DNA from: Neisseria canis
GTDB taxonomy: Bacteria; Pseudomonadota; Gammaproteobacteria; Burkholderiales; Neisseriaceae
Reading direction: 5' to 3'
DNA: 64,000 nucleotides
NCBI RefSeq assembly: GCF_900636765.1
Contig: NZ_LR134313.1
Location: 62,001 to 126,000, forward strand
Shown: piece after piece, positions 19,528 to 29,615 of the stretch
Layout: every line of letters begins with the position of its first letter
Position numbering within the stretch: the first letter of the stretch is position 1
The notes under the pieces: model-generated
The model's input: the letters and a program-made list of their open reading frames with translations, nothing else
Database searches by the model: none
Told to the model about the DNA's origin: nothing
Made by a program: the position numbers and the translations under genes

Positions 19528-19661
19528 TATAATTAATCAACTTAAATTTTAGGGCTAATCTACTTCAGCCTCTAACTTTTACTACGGTGTTGCTGCGCCT
19601 TGCCGTACTATCTGTACTGTCTTCGGCTTGCTGCCTATTAAAAATGTGTTGATTAACTATA
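19528..19661. repeat. Correia-like element with extra internal bases
   Basis: The element runs from TATAATTAATCAACTTAA to TTGATTAACTATA in the opposite orientation to the copy at 17424. It has the ACGGTGTTGCTGCG and GCCGTACTATCTGTACTGTC core plus about 26 additional bases (around AGGGCTAATCTACTTCAGCC), total 134. Confidence 0.75.
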
Positions 19662-19827
19662 AGTGAGCCTGTCTGAAAGATTTTTTGACAGCGGGTAGAT
19701 TGATTTAGGCCGTAGGCCGTAGGCCGTAACCCAACACCCAATCTAAATACTGACAATGCGAATGTTCGGTTTTCGCTGTGCTGCAACCCAACATACCCAA
19801 CTGCGTTGCAACATTGTTTGCCATACA

Positions 19828-19860
19828 AAATGCCTGTCTGAAACTTTCAGACAGGCATTT
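19828..19860 (-). terminator. DUS-pair terminator after lepB
   Basis: A perfect 16-base inverted pair with a 1-base centre (AAATGCCTGTCTGAAA and its complement) lies 16 bases after the lepB stop. Confidence 0.75.
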
Positions 19861-19875
19861 GCCGTTTGCACAACT

Positions 19876-20871
19876 TTATTTGATTGACGTGCCGATGCGG
19901 CTGCGGTCGCTAAAGTTCAACCAAATGAAAAACGCTTTACCCACCAGCAACTTGTCGTCTACAAAGCCCCAATAACGCGAATCTTCGCTGGCATCCCGGT
20001 TATCGCCGAGCACGAAGTAATTGCCTTCGGGCACTTTGCAGCGGAACCATGAACCGTCGCGCGAATAATCGCAGTTTTCACGGTATGCGAAGTTGGCACG
20101 TACATGGCTGGGCGAGAATGCCGGGTTGCCGTTGATGCGCAAAGTTTGATACTCGCGCCCGTTCAAACGCTCCTCATATTGATCGGCCTGCACTTCCTGC
20201 AAACCGAAAGGGGTGTTTTCCTGATAGTGGTACAGCCCTTCCGATTTCGCTTCCACTTCCTCTCCGTTAACAAACAGGGTTTTGTTGCGGTATTCCACCA
20301 CATCGCCCGGCACGCCGATAGCGCGTTTAATATAATTGATGCTGTTGTCTTCAGGGTAATTAAACACCACCACATCGCCGCGCTCCACCTGCCCGGTAGG
20401 AATCAAAACCGTATTCAAAATCGGCACGCGGATGCCGTAAGACGATTTTTTCACCAAGATAAAGTCGCCCACCACCAAACCCGGGCGCATCGAGCTTGAA
20501 GGAATCTGAAACGGCTCGGCGATAAACGTGCGCAACACAAATACCAGCAGGATAATCGGGAAAAAGCCGCTCATATAATCGCGGAAATGGTTATCGTCGC
20601 TAATCCTTTCCGACACTTCCGGCGCCCATTTCGACGTGAGCTTATGCCAAACCCATATCACACCGGTAAACAGAACAAAAATAAGCAACACAGCAGTAAA
20701 GCTCATCATGGCGGCGAGCAAACCGAACACCCCCACCATCATTAAAAGGTAGCCCCATTGCAGGCCGTTGCTCCATTCGCCCTTGATATTGCGCTCTTTA
20801 TCGCTGGCCGCATACAAAACTCCGCCGACAACCAGCGCCAGCGCCGCCATTACAACCCATTGGTTAACCAT
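19876..20871 (-). CDS. lepB: Signal peptidase I
   Basis: LepB removes signal peptides from exported proteins at the periplasmic face of the inner membrane. The 331-residue product has two N-terminal membrane segments (WVVMAALALVVGGVLYA, then FGLLAAMMSFTAVLLIFVLF), a serine nucleophile in IPSSSMRPGL, and the lysine base in NYIKRAIGVPGDVVEY. Box E GDNRDASEDSRYWG follows. It lies 3 bases after lepA, the conserved lepA-lepB pair. Confidence 0.97.
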   Translation of the reverse strand: MVNQWVVMAALALVVGGVLYAASDKERNIKGEWSNGLQWGYLLMMVGVFGLLAAMMSFTAVLLIFVLFTGVIWVWHKLTSKWAPEVSERISDDNHFRDYMSGFFPIILLVFVLRTFIAEPFQIPSSSMRPGLVVGDFILVKKSSYGIRVPILNTVLIPTGQVERGDVVVFNYPEDNSINYIKRAIGVPGDVVEYRNKTLFVNGEEVEAKSEGLYHYQENTPFGLQEVQADQYEERLNGREYQTLRINGNPAFSPSHVRANFAYRENCDYSRDGSWFRCKVPEGNYFVLGDNRDASEDSRYWGFVDDKLLVGKAFFIWLNFSDRSRIGTSIK

Positions 20872-20874
20872 GCT

Positions 20875-22668
20875 TTATTTATCTCCCACTTGTAAAATCG
20901 CCAAAAACGCGCTTTGCGGAATTTCCACATTGCCCACCTGCTTCATGCGGCGTTTACCTGCTTTTTGCTTTTCCAACAATTTCTTCTTACGCGTAATATC
21001 GCCGCCGTAACACTTGGCCAATACGTTTTTACGCAATGCCTTCACGTTTTCGCGCGCGATAATCTGGCTGCCGATGGCTGCCTGAACGGCAATATCAAAC
21101 ATCTGGCGCGGAATCAGTTCGCGCATTTTGGCGGCCAGCTCACGCCCACGGTGAACGGCGCTCTGGCGGTGCACAATCAGGCTCAAGGCATCCACTTTTT
21201 CACTGTTTACCATAATATCGAGCTTAATCAAATCGGAAGGCTGGAATTCTTTGAATTCGTAATCCAAAGAAGCATAACCGCGCGAAGTGGATTTAAGCTT
21301 GTCGAAGAAATCCATCACCACTTCGTTCATCGGCAAATCGTAAGTGAGCATTACCTGGCGGCCCATGTATTGCATATTGACCTGCACACCGCGCTTTTGG
21401 TTGCACAAAGTCATTACGTTGCCCACATATTCCTGCGGCACCAAAATAGTAGCCGTAATAATCGGTTCCAAAATCGTTTCGATGCTGCCGATATCGGGCA
21501 GCTTAGAGGGGTTTTCCACCTCGATTTTTTCACCGTTTTTCATGATTACTTCATACACCACCGTCGGCGCGGTGGTAATCAAGTCCATATCGAACTCGCG
21601 TTCCAAACGCTCCTGCACGATTTCCAAATGCAGAAGGCCGAGGAAACCGCAACGGAAACCGAATCCCAAAGCCTGCGATACTTCCGGCTCGAATTTCAGC
21701 GAGGCATCGTTCAATTGCAGCTTTTCCAGCGCTTCGCGCAAAGCTTCGTAATCGTGGCTTTCAACGGGATACAAGCCGGCAAACACCTGCGATTGCACCT
21801 CTTGAAAGCCCGGCAGCGGTTCGACGGCGGGATTGGACACCAGCGTTACCGTGTCGCCCACTTTAGCCTGCCCCAGCTCTTTCACGCCGGTAATCAGAAA
21901 GCCCACTTCTCCCGCGCCCAGCTGCTGCTTGGCAACGGATTTCGGTGTGAACACGCCCAGCTGCTCTACCAGCGTTTCCGCTTTGGTCGACATAAAACGG
22001 ACTTTGTCTTTAAGCTTCAAAGTGCCGTTTTTCACGCGGATCAGCATCACCACGCCCACATAATTGTCAAACCATGAGTCGATAATCATGGCTTGCAGAG
22101 GCGCTTCGGGGTCGCCGGTCGGAGCGGGGATTTTTGCCACGATTTCTTCCAGCACATCTTCCACACCCAAGCCGCTTTTGGCCGAACAGGTTACCGCACC
22201 CACTGCGTCGATGCCGATAATGTCTTCAATCTCCTGAGCCACACGGTCGGGGTCGGCAGCGGGCAGGTCGATTTTGTTCAATACCGGCACCACTTCCACA
22301 CCCAAATCAATCGCGGTGTAACAGTTGGCAACGGTTTGCGCTTCCACGCCCTGAGAAGCGTCCACCACCAGCAGCGCCCCTTCGCAGGCAGACAGTGAAC
22401 GCGATACTTCATATGAAAAATCGACGTGTCCGGGCGTGTCGATCAGGTTGAGCTGGTAAACCTGCCCGTCGCGCGCTTTGTAGTTTAACGCTGCGGTTTG
22501 CGCCTTAATGGTAATGCCGCGCTCTTTTTCAATGTCCATAGAATCAAGCACTTGAGTGCTCATTTCGCGCATTTCCAAGCCACCGCAATATTGGATGAAG
22601 CGGTCGGCCAGCGTGGATTTGCCGTGGTCGATATGGGCGATGATAGAGAAATTTCGGATATTGTTCAT
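20875..22668 (-). CDS. lepA: Translation elongation factor 4
   Basis: LepA (EF4) is a ribosome-dependent GTPase that helps initiation and back-translocation under stress. The 597-residue product starts [20 protein letters not shown], then [15 protein letters not shown] and [10 protein letters not shown], with the LepA-specific C-terminal domain ([32 protein letters not shown]). The start was set at the ATG at 22666-22668 by family length; an ATG nine bases upstream is possible. The frame stays open to 22806, but through a DUS hairpin. Confidence 0.97.
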   Translation of the reverse strand: MNNIRNFSIIAHIDHGKSTLADRFIQYCGGLEMREMSTQVLDSMDIEKERGITIKAQTAALNYKARDGQVYQLNLIDTPGHVDFSYEVSRSLSACEGALLVVDASQGVEAQTVANCYTAIDLGVEVVPVLNKIDLPAADPDRVAQEIEDIIGIDAVGAVTCSAKSGLGVEDVLEEIVAKIPAPTGDPEAPLQAMIIDSWFDNYVGVVMLIRVKNGTLKLKDKVRFMSTKAETLVEQLGVFTPKSVAKQQLGAGEVGFLITGVKELGQAKVGDTVTLVSNPAVEPLPGFQEVQSQVFAGLYPVESHDYEALREALEKLQLNDASLKFEPEVSQALGFGFRCGFLGLLHLEIVQERLEREFDMDLITTAPTVVYEVIMKNGEKIEVENPSKLPDIGSIETILEPIITATILVPQEYVGNVMTLCNQKRGVQVNMQYMGRQVMLTYDLPMNEVVMDFFDKLKSTSRGYASLDYEFKEFQPSDLIKLDIMVNSEKVDALSLIVHRQSAVHRGRELAAKMRELIPRQMFDIAVQAAIGSQIIARENVKALRKNVLAKCYGGDITRKKKLLEKQKAGKRRMKQVGNVEIPQSAFLAILQVGDK

Positions 22669-22696
22669 AGTGTTCATGATGATGCAGTATTTTGAA

Positions 22697-22726
22697 ATGC
22701 CTGTCTGAACGCTTTCAGACAGGCAT
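22697..22726. repeat. DUS-pair hairpin upstream of lepA
   Basis: An inverted DUS pair with the short loop CGCT lies in the lepA leader region, not after a gene end. Confidence 0.6.
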
Positions 22727-22804
22727 TCGGTATCAGGCCAAATAGCAGAATATTTTAACCTAAAAAACCGCCAAACGCCGCAAAACTTTATCGGCAGGCA
22801 ACAC

Positions 22805-22838
22805 AAATGCCTGTCTGAAAGCGTTCAGACAGGCATTT
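22805..22838. repeat. DUS-pair hairpin, inverted copy of the previous one
   Basis: The loop and flanks (AAAGCGTT) are the reverse complement of those at 22697-22726 (AACGCTTT). The two hairpins therefore form a larger inverted repeat around 78 bases. Confidence 0.6.
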
Positions 22839-23011
22839 CGAAATACCGCGCCGATATAAATCGAATCGGCTAAAAACAGCACACGGTCATACTCTCTTTA
22901 ATTAAGTTTGTTTGCGATAAAAAGCGCTTCAAGGCGGCTCACTCCGCCCGATGCCTGTCTGAAAACAGCATTTCACTATATAATCTTTCTCTCCCAACCA
23001 GCGGTAAAACC

Positions 23012-23926
23012 ATGAAAAACTCCTCCTCCAAACGCAAAATCAGCGGCGTATTGCTGCTCGACAAACCCGCCGGACTTTCCAGCAATACCGCGCTGCAAAA
23101 AGCCCGCCGTTTGTTTAATGCAGAAAAAGCAGGCCACACCGGCGTGCTCGACCCGCTGGCTACCGGGCTTTTGCCCGTATGTTTCGGCGAAGCCGCCAAG
23201 TTCGCCCAATATCTTTTGGATGCCGACAAAGCCTACACCGCCACGCTCAAGCTCGGCGAAGCCACCACCACTGGTGATGCCGAAGGCGAAATCATTGCCA
23301 CCGCGCCCATACCCGGCCGCAAAGCCGACTTCCAATCCGCCTGTGCCGCCCTCACCGGTGCCATACGCCAAGTGCCGCCCATGTTTTCCGCGCTCAAACA
23401 TGAAGGCCGCCCGCTTTACGAATACGCGCGCAAAGGTATCGTGATTGAGCGCAAACCGCGCGACATTATCATCTACTCTATTGATATTGCAGAATTTTCA
23501 CCACCTAAAGCCGTGATTAACGTGCGTTGCAGCAAAGGCACCTATATCCGTACCCTCAGCGAAGATATTGCCAAACAAATGGGCACTTTCGCCCACCTTA
23601 CCGCTCTGCGCCGCACCGAAACCGCGGGTTTCACCATCAGCCAAACTCATACCCTCGAAGCGTTGGAGGCACTTAGCGAAACCGAGCGCGACGCCCTGCT
23701 GCTGCCTTGCGACGCTTTGGTACAGCATCTCCTAGCCATCCGGCTGACTGACGCCGACATCAAAATGCTGCGTTTCGGCCGGCAACCGGCTTTCAACACA
23801 CCGAATACACCGGCAGAAACACCACTGCGTGCATACAGCACAGAAAACGAGTTTGTCGGCCTGGTTGAATATCTGCCCCGCAATGCCTGTCTGAAAAGCA
23901 TGAGGCTGATGAATACAGGCAGCTAA
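23012..23926 (+). CDS. truB: tRNA pseudouridine-55 synthase
   Basis: TruB makes pseudouridine 55 in the T-loop of tRNAs. The 304-residue product has GVLLLDKPAGLSSNTALQ, the catalytic aspartate in GHTGVLDPLATGLLPV, and QVPPMFSALKHEGRPLYEYAR, RCSKGTYIRTL and the PUA-like C-terminal part. Its last residues (NACLKSMRLMNTGS) are partly encoded by a DUS near 23881. The start MKNSSSKRKISG fits the family. Confidence 0.96.
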   Translation: MKNSSSKRKISGVLLLDKPAGLSSNTALQKARRLFNAEKAGHTGVLDPLATGLLPVCFGEAAKFAQYLLDADKAYTATLKLGEATTTGDAEGEIIATAPIPGRKADFQSACAALTGAIRQVPPMFSALKHEGRPLYEYARKGIVIERKPRDIIIYSIDIAEFSPPKAVINVRCSKGTYIRTLSEDIAKQMGTFAHLTALRRTETAGFTISQTHTLEALEALSETERDALLLPCDALVQHLLAIRLTDADIKMLRFGRQPAFNTPNTPAETPLRAYSTENEFVGLVEYLPRNACLKSMRLMNTGS

Positions 23927-24010
23927 AATAAGCCTTCTACATTCGACCGACGGAATGCGCCAACTTCACAATCAATCATGCCAATGTCTATTCCAAAGCC
24001 AAATACCGCA

Positions 24011-24047
24011 GAATGCCTGCCTGAAAACGGATTTCAGACAGGCATTC
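24011..24047 (+). terminator. DUS-pair terminator with variant left arm
   Basis: The left arm is TGCCTGCCTGAA (one change from the DUS), the right arm is perfect, and TTT follows on the plus strand. It lies about 85 bases after the truB stop. Confidence 0.6.
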
Positions 24048-24217
24048 TTTAAAAAGCCCTTTGCGCTCTGTCTCGACAGCTACGCAAACGCCTTTAAAAA
24101 TAAAGGTTTGCCAAACACCTGTGCATTATACCCCTCGAAAACACATGGAACACGGCATCAAACACACATCAGAAATGTTACAATACGCCATTCTTTCCAC
24201 CACCGAACCCTCTAAAA

Positions 24218-24925
24218 ATGACCCAAATCACTCTATCCCATATCCAAGCCGCCGCTTTCGATTTAGACGGCACACTTTGTGATTCCATCCCCGATTTGGC
24301 CGCCGCCGCCAACGCCACCCGCCGGCATATGGGGCTGCCCGCCTTACCTGATAAAGTGGTCGAAAGCCATGTGGGTGACGGGATTGCGAAACTGGTTCAC
24401 CGCGTGCTTACCGATACCCGCGAAGAGGAAGCGCCGCAAGCACAATGGGAAGAAGCATTTTCCTTTTTTGTGAAATACTACCGCGAACATTTATCCGACT
24501 TTACCCGCTCTTATCCCGAAACGGAAACAGGTTTGGGCTTACTCAAATCGCTCGGCATCCCGCTCGCCGTGGTTACTAACAAAAACGAACTGCTGGCCGT
24601 TGAGCTGCTCAAACAACTCAACCTTGCCGACTACTTCAGCCTGATTCTCGGCGGCGACAGCCTGTCTGAAAAGAAGCCCAGCCCTCTTCCACTGCAACAT
24701 ACGGCGCAAGTGTTGGGTGTGGATGTCAAAAATATGATTATGGTAGGCGATTCGCACAATGATATTCTGGCGGCAAAAGCAGCAGGCTGCATAAGCGTAG
24801 GCGTGTCTTTCGGCTACGGAAATATGATGGAACTTTCAAAAAACAGTGCGACCAAACCCGACTGGGTTATCAACTCACTGCCTGAAATCTACGAAAACCT
24901 GCGGCCGCAAAAAGAGCAAGGATAG
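24218..24925 (+). CDS. gph: Phosphoglycolate phosphatase (HAD family)
   Basis: Gph removes phosphate from 2-phosphoglycolate, a by-product of DNA repair. The 235-residue HAD hydrolase has FDLDGTLCDSIPDL (nucleophile Asp17), a helical cap domain, the lysine motif EKKPSPLPL and the metal-binding motif MVGDSHNDILAAKAAG. A DUS within the gene encodes part of SLSEKK. The length fits Gph, although other HAD phosphatases of subfamily IA look similar. A DUS terminator follows. Confidence 0.9.
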   Translation: MTQITLSHIQAAAFDLDGTLCDSIPDLAAAANATRRHMGLPALPDKVVESHVGDGIAKLVHRVLTDTREEEAPQAQWEEAFSFFVKYYREHLSDFTRSYPETETGLGLLKSLGIPLAVVTNKNELLAVELLKQLNLADYFSLILGGDSLSEKKPSPLPLQHTAQVLGVDVKNMIMVGDSHNDILAAKAAGCISVGVSFGYGNMMELSKNSATKPDWVINSLPEIYENLRPQKEQG

Positions 24926-24938
24926 CGAATAAAATATT

Positions 24939-24972
24939 TATGCCTGTCTGAAAACGATTCAGACAGGCATAA
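24939..24972 (+). terminator. DUS-pair terminator after gph
   Basis: The inverted pair TTATGCCTGTCTGAA and complement with a short AAACGA loop lies 13 bases after the gph stop. Confidence 0.75.
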
Positions 24973-25142
24973 GTGCTTCTATGCTAGTTCAGCTTAACTA
25001 CATCTGTTGCTGCGCCGTAACTCAAAGAAAATAATTGTACAAAATATCGAAAGCAACAACACAATCAGTTTCTTACCATTATTCTGCTTCTGAATTTCCA
25101 CACAGCTCAAATACTTATCCTAATTAAAACGATTAAAACAAC

Positions 25143-25592
25143 ATGCCTCCGAAATCCCTACGCGCCCGCGCCCTTGATATCCTTTCACGCAGAGAAATCA
25201 GCCGTGCAGAGCTCAAGCGCAAACTTGCTCCGTATGCAGAAAGTGAAGCAGAAGTGGAAAAAGTGCTGAATGAGTTTGCCGAACGCAATTGGCAATCAGA
25301 CCAGCGCTTTACTGAAGCATTTGTTCACTGCAAAAGCCGCAAATATGGCTCACGCAAACTGAAGCAGGCGCTGTTAGACAAAGGTATCGATGCAGACACT
25401 GCCCAAACTTTTATGCCGAGTGAAACAGAAGAATTAGAAGCCGCTCAAAATGTGCTGCTCAAAAAATTCAAGCATCCTCCTACGGATTTAGCAGAAAAAC
25501 ATAAATATATGCGTTTTCTCGCTTACCGCGGCTTTGATATGGATACCATTAACCGTGCTATTAAATCAGCTTGGAATAACGAATACAAATAA
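25143..25592 (+). CDS. recX: Regulatory protein RecX
   Basis: RecX binds RecA filaments and modulates recombination; in gonococcus it promotes RecA-dependent events such as pilin variation and transformation. The 149-residue product shows the RecX three-helix repeats: RALDILSRREISRAELKRKL, NEFAERNWQSDQRFTEAFV, SRKYGSRKLKQALLDKGI and RFLAYRGFDMDTINRAIKSA. It converges with the pilus operon across a shared terminator. Confidence 0.94.
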   Translation: MPPKSLRARALDILSRREISRAELKRKLAPYAESEAEVEKVLNEFAERNWQSDQRFTEAFVHCKSRKYGSRKLKQALLDKGIDADTAQTFMPSETEELEAAQNVLLKKFKHPPTDLAEKHKYMRFLAYRGFDMDTINRAIKSAWNNEYK

Positions 25593-25596
25593 AATA

Positions 25597-25623
25597 AAAC
25601 GGCACCATCAATAGGTGCCGTTT
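25597..25623. terminator. Bidirectional terminator between recX and pilQ
   Basis: A 10-base stem AAACGGCACC/GGTGCCGTTT with a 7-base loop and A/T runs on both sides lies between convergent recX and pilQ. It is not DUS-derived. Confidence 0.85.
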
Positions 25624-25636
25624 ATTCGTTTCATTA

Positions 25637-27778
25637 TCAATAACGCAAATTGCTGCCTTGATAATCGATGATGCGCGGAGTGATAAAAATCAACAGCTCG
25701 CTGCGCTCTTCGCTACGAGTACGCGATTTGAACAGATTACCAACCACCGGAATATCACCCAACAAAGGTACTTTTCTTATACCATTGGAATTCACTTCCT
25801 CATAAATGCCGCCGAGAACCAAAGTTCCGCCGTCTTCAACCATGGCGCGTGTTTCCAAGTTATTGGTATCAATACAAGGCTCACCGTTGCTACCACCGCA
25901 GCTCTGGTTTACAGAATCTTTATTGATTTTCACATCCATAATGATTTGACCGTCAGGCGTAATATGCGGCGTTACACGCAAGCCCAATACAGCTTTTTTA
26001 AACTCTACATCAGTCGCGCCGCTGGATGTTTCAGAAGTATAAGGAATCTCAGTACCCGATTCAATTACCGCTTCTTTTCTGTCTTGAGTTAAAACTCGCG
26101 GATTCGAAATGGTTTTAGCCTTATTCTGAGCTTGCTGGGCTTGCAATTCCAAACTCAATGCGCCAGATGCCATTTTATGGATTAATGCAACACTAGAAGT
26201 AGCTGCAGCAATAGGTAAGTTAACATTAGGATCCCATGAATAAGGCGTAAGTGCAGGAGCTTGGTCACTATTACGTGCATTATATCTTGCTCGTGCATTC
26301 TCAACATAAGCATTGTTGTTGTTAATGGCATTGTTAAGATTATTTCCCCAGCTGTTGGTTCCATTTGAACCGGCATAACCAAACTTCACACCAATATCGC
26401 GCGAGAATCCATCGGAGGCACGCACAATACGAGCCTCAACCATTACTTGGCGGGTAGGAACATCCAACTCTTCTATAAGCTTTTGGAATTTCCGGATAAC
26501 CGTATTGTTATCAGTAATAATCAGCGTGTTGGTGCCTGGATCAATTAAAGCGCTACCGCGTTTACTTAAAATGCTGTTTGCAGTATTGTTGCTGCCGCCT
26601 TCTTCAAGTCTCAAAACTTTACGGAACTCTTCTACGTTTTTGTACTTGAGTTGGAATGTTTGGGAATATAAAGGCCCTAAATCGTTAATTTCATTTTGAG
26701 CCTGCAAAGTGGCTTTATCTTTGGCTAATAATTCATCTCTCGGAGCAACATTGATAATGTTACCTTGACGGCGCATATCCAAGTTACGCGCTTCTAACAC
26801 TAAATCTAGTGCCTGATCCCACGGTACATCTTTTAAGCTAAGCGTCATTTTGCCGTTTACGCTATCGCTGGCAACGATATTCATGCCCGACTCTTTAGCC
26901 AAAATCTGCAAGATGGTACGTACTTCTACGTCTTGGAAATCAAAAGATACTCTACGGCCAGTAAAGTTTTTATTTCTTTTATTATTCTGCAATCCCGAAT
27001 CTGCAACATTTGCTTTGGGGAAAACTTCAAAAGACATGTGTCCGCCTGAAACTTTCTCACGAACATCCCAGCCGCCTTTGTTCCTGATAACGATTTCAGT
27101 ATCATTACCGATTCGCTTCAATACTATACCACGCACAGGAGTATTGAAATCAGAAACATCCAAACTACGCTGTGCTTGTGCGGGCAATGGATGATTTTTC
27201 AATGTAATCACAACGCGGTCATTCTGGCGCTTAATAGTCGGATTGCCACTAAACGAAGGTGCACTAACATCGACAATACCTGTATTACCGCTTCCTTTAC
27301 GGAAATCAACTGATGCAGAACTTACTGCTTGCTCCTGTTTTTTAACAATCACACGCTCGTTCGTAACAGTTTGAGCAGATGCGGTAGAACCTTCCGGCGC
27401 TTCATTCACATAAATCCATACTTCGTTTCCTTTGATTTCAGAAGTATATCGTCCTGCTTTGTTCAAACTTAACACAACCCGAGCCTGACTGCCGTTTTTA
27501 GCAGCACTAATTTGATTCAACAAAGGATCAGCATATTCCAGCACAGGCTGCTGCAAATTAAGACCTGTGGTAGGAAAATCCAGTGCAATTCTAGCCGGAG
27601 AGTTAGTTACAAATCCACTGGGAGACACTACATCACGGTCGAATTTAATTTTGATAATTTTTTGGTTGCTCGGCAAAGTTGATACATTAATATCTGTAAT
27701 ATTGCCTGCAAAAGCTGAAGCCTGCATAGCCAAGCCTAAGCTGATAGCTGAAATGGTTTTCATACTGATAGGTTTCAT
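25637..27778 (-). CDS. pilQ: Type IV pilus secretin PilQ
   Basis: PilQ forms the outer membrane ring through which type IV pili and transforming DNA pass. The 713-residue precursor has a signal peptide ([16 protein letters not shown]), two AMIN domains, a secretin/TonB N-terminal domain ([40 protein letters not shown]), an N1 domain and the secretin pore ending [20 protein letters not shown] and [10 protein letters not shown]. It is the last gene of pilMNOPQ. Meningococcal PilQ is somewhat longer and carries octapeptide repeats that are not obvious here. Confidence 0.97.
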   Translation of the reverse strand: MKPISMKTISAISLGLAMQASAFAGNITDINVSTLPSNQKIIKIKFDRDVVSPSGFVTNSPARIALDFPTTGLNLQQPVLEYADPLLNQISAAKNGSQARVVLSLNKAGRYTSEIKGNEVWIYVNEAPEGSTASAQTVTNERVIVKKQEQAVSSASVDFRKGSGNTGIVDVSAPSFSGNPTIKRQNDRVVITLKNHPLPAQAQRSLDVSDFNTPVRGIVLKRIGNDTEIVIRNKGGWDVREKVSGGHMSFEVFPKANVADSGLQNNKRNKNFTGRRVSFDFQDVEVRTILQILAKESGMNIVASDSVNGKMTLSLKDVPWDQALDLVLEARNLDMRRQGNIINVAPRDELLAKDKATLQAQNEINDLGPLYSQTFQLKYKNVEEFRKVLRLEEGGSNNTANSILSKRGSALIDPGTNTLIITDNNTVIRKFQKLIEELDVPTRQVMVEARIVRASDGFSRDIGVKFGYAGSNGTNSWGNNLNNAINNNNAYVENARARYNARNSDQAPALTPYSWDPNVNLPIAAATSSVALIHKMASGALSLELQAQQAQNKAKTISNPRVLTQDRKEAVIESGTEIPYTSETSSGATDVEFKKAVLGLRVTPHITPDGQIIMDVKINKDSVNQSCGGSNGEPCIDTNNLETRAMVEDGGTLVLGGIYEEVNSNGIRKVPLLGDIPVVGNLFKSRTRSEERSELLIFITPRIIDYQGSNLRY

Positions 27779-27798
27779 TAAAAGTTACCCCTTAAATA

Positions 27799-28335
27799 TT
27801 AATTGTCTGTTTTAATGCTCTGATTGTCTTTACTATTATCCAACAGTAGCTCGGCATTACGGAAAGTCCAATTACCATCGGAATTCTCAATAACCTCGGT
27901 AATGACCAACTTATCCGGCATAATCGAAGTAATCCTACCAAAATTTTGGCCTATATAATTACCCGTTTTTACTGTATAAACATGACCATCTATTTCGATA
28001 TAACCTGTTTTTTGCTTACCTGAAATAAATGATCCTACATACTTCATATTTTCCAAGCTAAATGCTTCCAACACTTCCTTAGGTCGATTGGTATTCGGCG
28101 CATTATTGCCGGAAAGCCCCTCGTTCAACCGTTTTGCATTAAAAGCATTCAAACCTAATGTTTTGGGTGGGATGTAAGTAACAGAAGGGTTAACAGTCGG
28201 TTGCTCAAATGGTTGTATATGTTTCTGGGCATCTTTTTGTGTTTGTTCCATCCATTCTCTTAAATCTTCATGCGCAGGGGAACATGCTGTAACCATTAAC
28301 ACCATTAAGCCTGGGAGTAAGATTTTATGATTCAT
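27799..28335 (-). CDS. pilP: Type IV pilus assembly lipoprotein PilP
   Basis: PilP is an inner membrane lipoprotein that links the PilN/PilO platform to the PilQ secretin. The 178-residue precursor has a lipoprotein signal with lipobox VTAC (Cys18), an unstructured linker and the beta-domain (EAFSLENMKYVGSFI, GYIEIDGHVYTVKTGNYIG, ITSIMPDKLVITE). It is the fourth gene of the operon, 21 bases after pilO. Confidence 0.96.
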   Translation of the reverse strand: MNHKILLPGLMVLMVTACSPAHEDLREWMEQTQKDAQKHIQPFEQPTVNPSVTYIPPKTLGLNAFNAKRLNEGLSGNNAPNTNRPKEVLEAFSLENMKYVGSFISGKQKTGYIEIDGHVYTVKTGNYIGQNFGRITSIMPDKLVITEVIENSDGNWTFRNAELLLDNSKDNQSIKTDN

Positions 28336-28356
28336 TGTTTTATTCCTCTCGTAATG

Positions 28357-29004
28357 TTACTGCTGATTTTGCTCGTCAGTATTGCCTGCTTGAGAAGCAG
28401 CTTTTTGTTCCGCAGCAACTTCCTCCGCCGGTCTCGCTTTATAGGTATTAGCAGTAGCAGTTAAGGTTAGCTTATCTCCTTTTTCTTCATTACTTAGGTT
28501 AATAGATTCCAAAGTAATGATTCGGGAAAGAGAACCCACATCTCTCGCAAACTGGCTAATTTGATCATATTTACCGGCAATTGAAATGGCATAAGGCAAA
28601 ATCTGAATAGGGCCGTCATTTTGCGTAGGCTGTGGCGTCACACTATTCATGCTCATTCCGTTAGTTGCCCCTGCTTGATGCAGCTCCTGAATCAGATTAG
28701 GAATTTCGGCATCTGTCGGTAACTGCTTCAATAAAACGTCAAATGATGAGCGAATCGCAACTAATTCGGCTTTAAGATTGTCCAAGCTGGCCGCTTGAAT
28801 GGTTTTTTCGGCATAACTTACTTTTAACTCTTCTTCTTTTTGCTTACTGGCTGCCAATTCTTCTAACTGTGTCCGGAAGACTGCAAAATAACCTGCACCC
28901 AATACAGCCACAACAACCAAAGCAGCTATTGCCAATTTAGCCGGTTTATTAAGCAAATGAAGCGTTTGTAAATCAACGTCTTTTAGTTTCTTATTGTTGG
29001 CCAT
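28357..29004 (-). CDS. pilO: Type IV pilus assembly protein PilO
   Basis: PilO dimerises with PilN in the inner membrane to align the pilus machine. The 215-residue product starts MANNKKLKDVDLQTLHLLNK, has one membrane segment (LAIAALVVVAVLGAGYFAVF), a coiled coil and a ferredoxin-like periplasmic domain, with a Gln/Glu/Ala-rich tail. ATG 29002-29004 was chosen because AGGGG lies 9 bases upstream. It overlaps the end of pilN by 14 bases. Confidence 0.95.
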   Translation of the reverse strand: MANNKKLKDVDLQTLHLLNKPAKLAIAALVVVAVLGAGYFAVFRTQLEELAASKQKEEELKVSYAEKTIQAASLDNLKAELVAIRSSFDVLLKQLPTDAEIPNLIQELHQAGATNGMSMNSVTPQPTQNDGPIQILPYAISIAGKYDQISQFARDVGSLSRIITLESINLSNEEKGDKLTLTATANTYKARPAEEVAAEQKAASQAGNTDEQNQQ

Positions 29005-29614
29005 TGTTTTCATCCCCTGTATTTTCCAACTTAGCCTCATTAGTATTACCGTTTTTTTGTACAGGTGCACTATATTGATTCAACAATACCTTTAGTGAAA
29101 ATTCCTGTACTTTATCAACCTGCTTGATACTTAAAAGCTCAGGTTGCATAAACAAACCCGTACTGGGTATTGATCGCATAAATATTGCAATCTTATTGTC
29201 ACTTGTTGCTTTCCCATTGATAAGATATGTATTTGGATTGTCACCCACTTTAATCGAAGTAAGCTGAGTTCCTTCTGGAATTAATACATTTAAAGTATCA
29301 ACAATGTAGGCTGCTTGAAACCTCTTATGTTGAAGTTCTTCAATTTTTTGCTTTCTATCCAAAAAGTTGCGCTTCTCTTGACTAAGCTTTTTGATTTCAA
29401 TCAGTTTTTTGTCTTCTTTTTCGATTTCTTGAGTTAAAAAAGAATTTCTTTCCTCTTGTTTACTGATGGCTGCCCCAATTCCCATATAGGCTACTGCTGA
29501 CAAACCAATACCGGTTGCAAATGCCAAAAGCATTAAAGTTTTAAAGCGCTGCTTTTGACGCTGCTCAATCTGCTCCCGATAAGGTAGAAGATTAATTCGC
29601 ATTAATTCAATCAT
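28991..29614 (-). CDS. pilN: Type IV pilus assembly protein PilN
   Basis: PilN binds cytoplasmic PilM through its conserved N-terminal tail INLLPYREQ, visible at residues 7-15. A membrane segment (LMLLAFATGIGLSAVAYMGI), a coiled coil and a periplasmic domain follow, 207 residues in all. The start could also be the ATG four codons in. It begins one base after the pilM stop and overlaps pilO, consistent with tight co-translation. Confidence 0.96.
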   Translation of the reverse strand: MIELMRINLLPYREQIEQRQKQRFKTLMLLAFATGIGLSAVAYMGIGAAISKQEERNSFLTQEIEKEDKKLIEIKKLSQEKRNFLDRKQKIEELQHKRFQAAYIVDTLNVLIPEGTQLTSIKVGDNPNTYLINGKATSDNKIAIFMRSIPSTGLFMQPELLSIKQVDKVQEFSLKVLLNQYSAPVQKNGNTNEAKLENTGDENNGQQ

Positions 29615-29615
29615 T

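Larger units (their letters stand above)
19472..19875. other. Intergenic gap between trpC and lepB
   Basis: This convergent gap of 404 bases holds an enlarged Correia-like element (19528-19661), three tandem copies of a 7-base word AGGCCGT near 19707-19728 and the lepB terminator (19828-19860). No gene was seen. Confidence 0.6.
22669..23011. other. Divergent gap between lepA and truB
   Basis: The 343 bases separate lepA (minus) from truB (plus) and should carry both promoters. They contain two DUS hairpins (22697-22726, 22805-22838) whose stems are mirror copies, plus a single DUS at about 22951. No gene was seen. Confidence 0.6.

Noticed and set aside
20914..22077. 387-codon open frame opposite lepA
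   Set aside because: It is the antisense shadow of lepA; the translation is low-complexity with His/Phe bias and no family resemblance.
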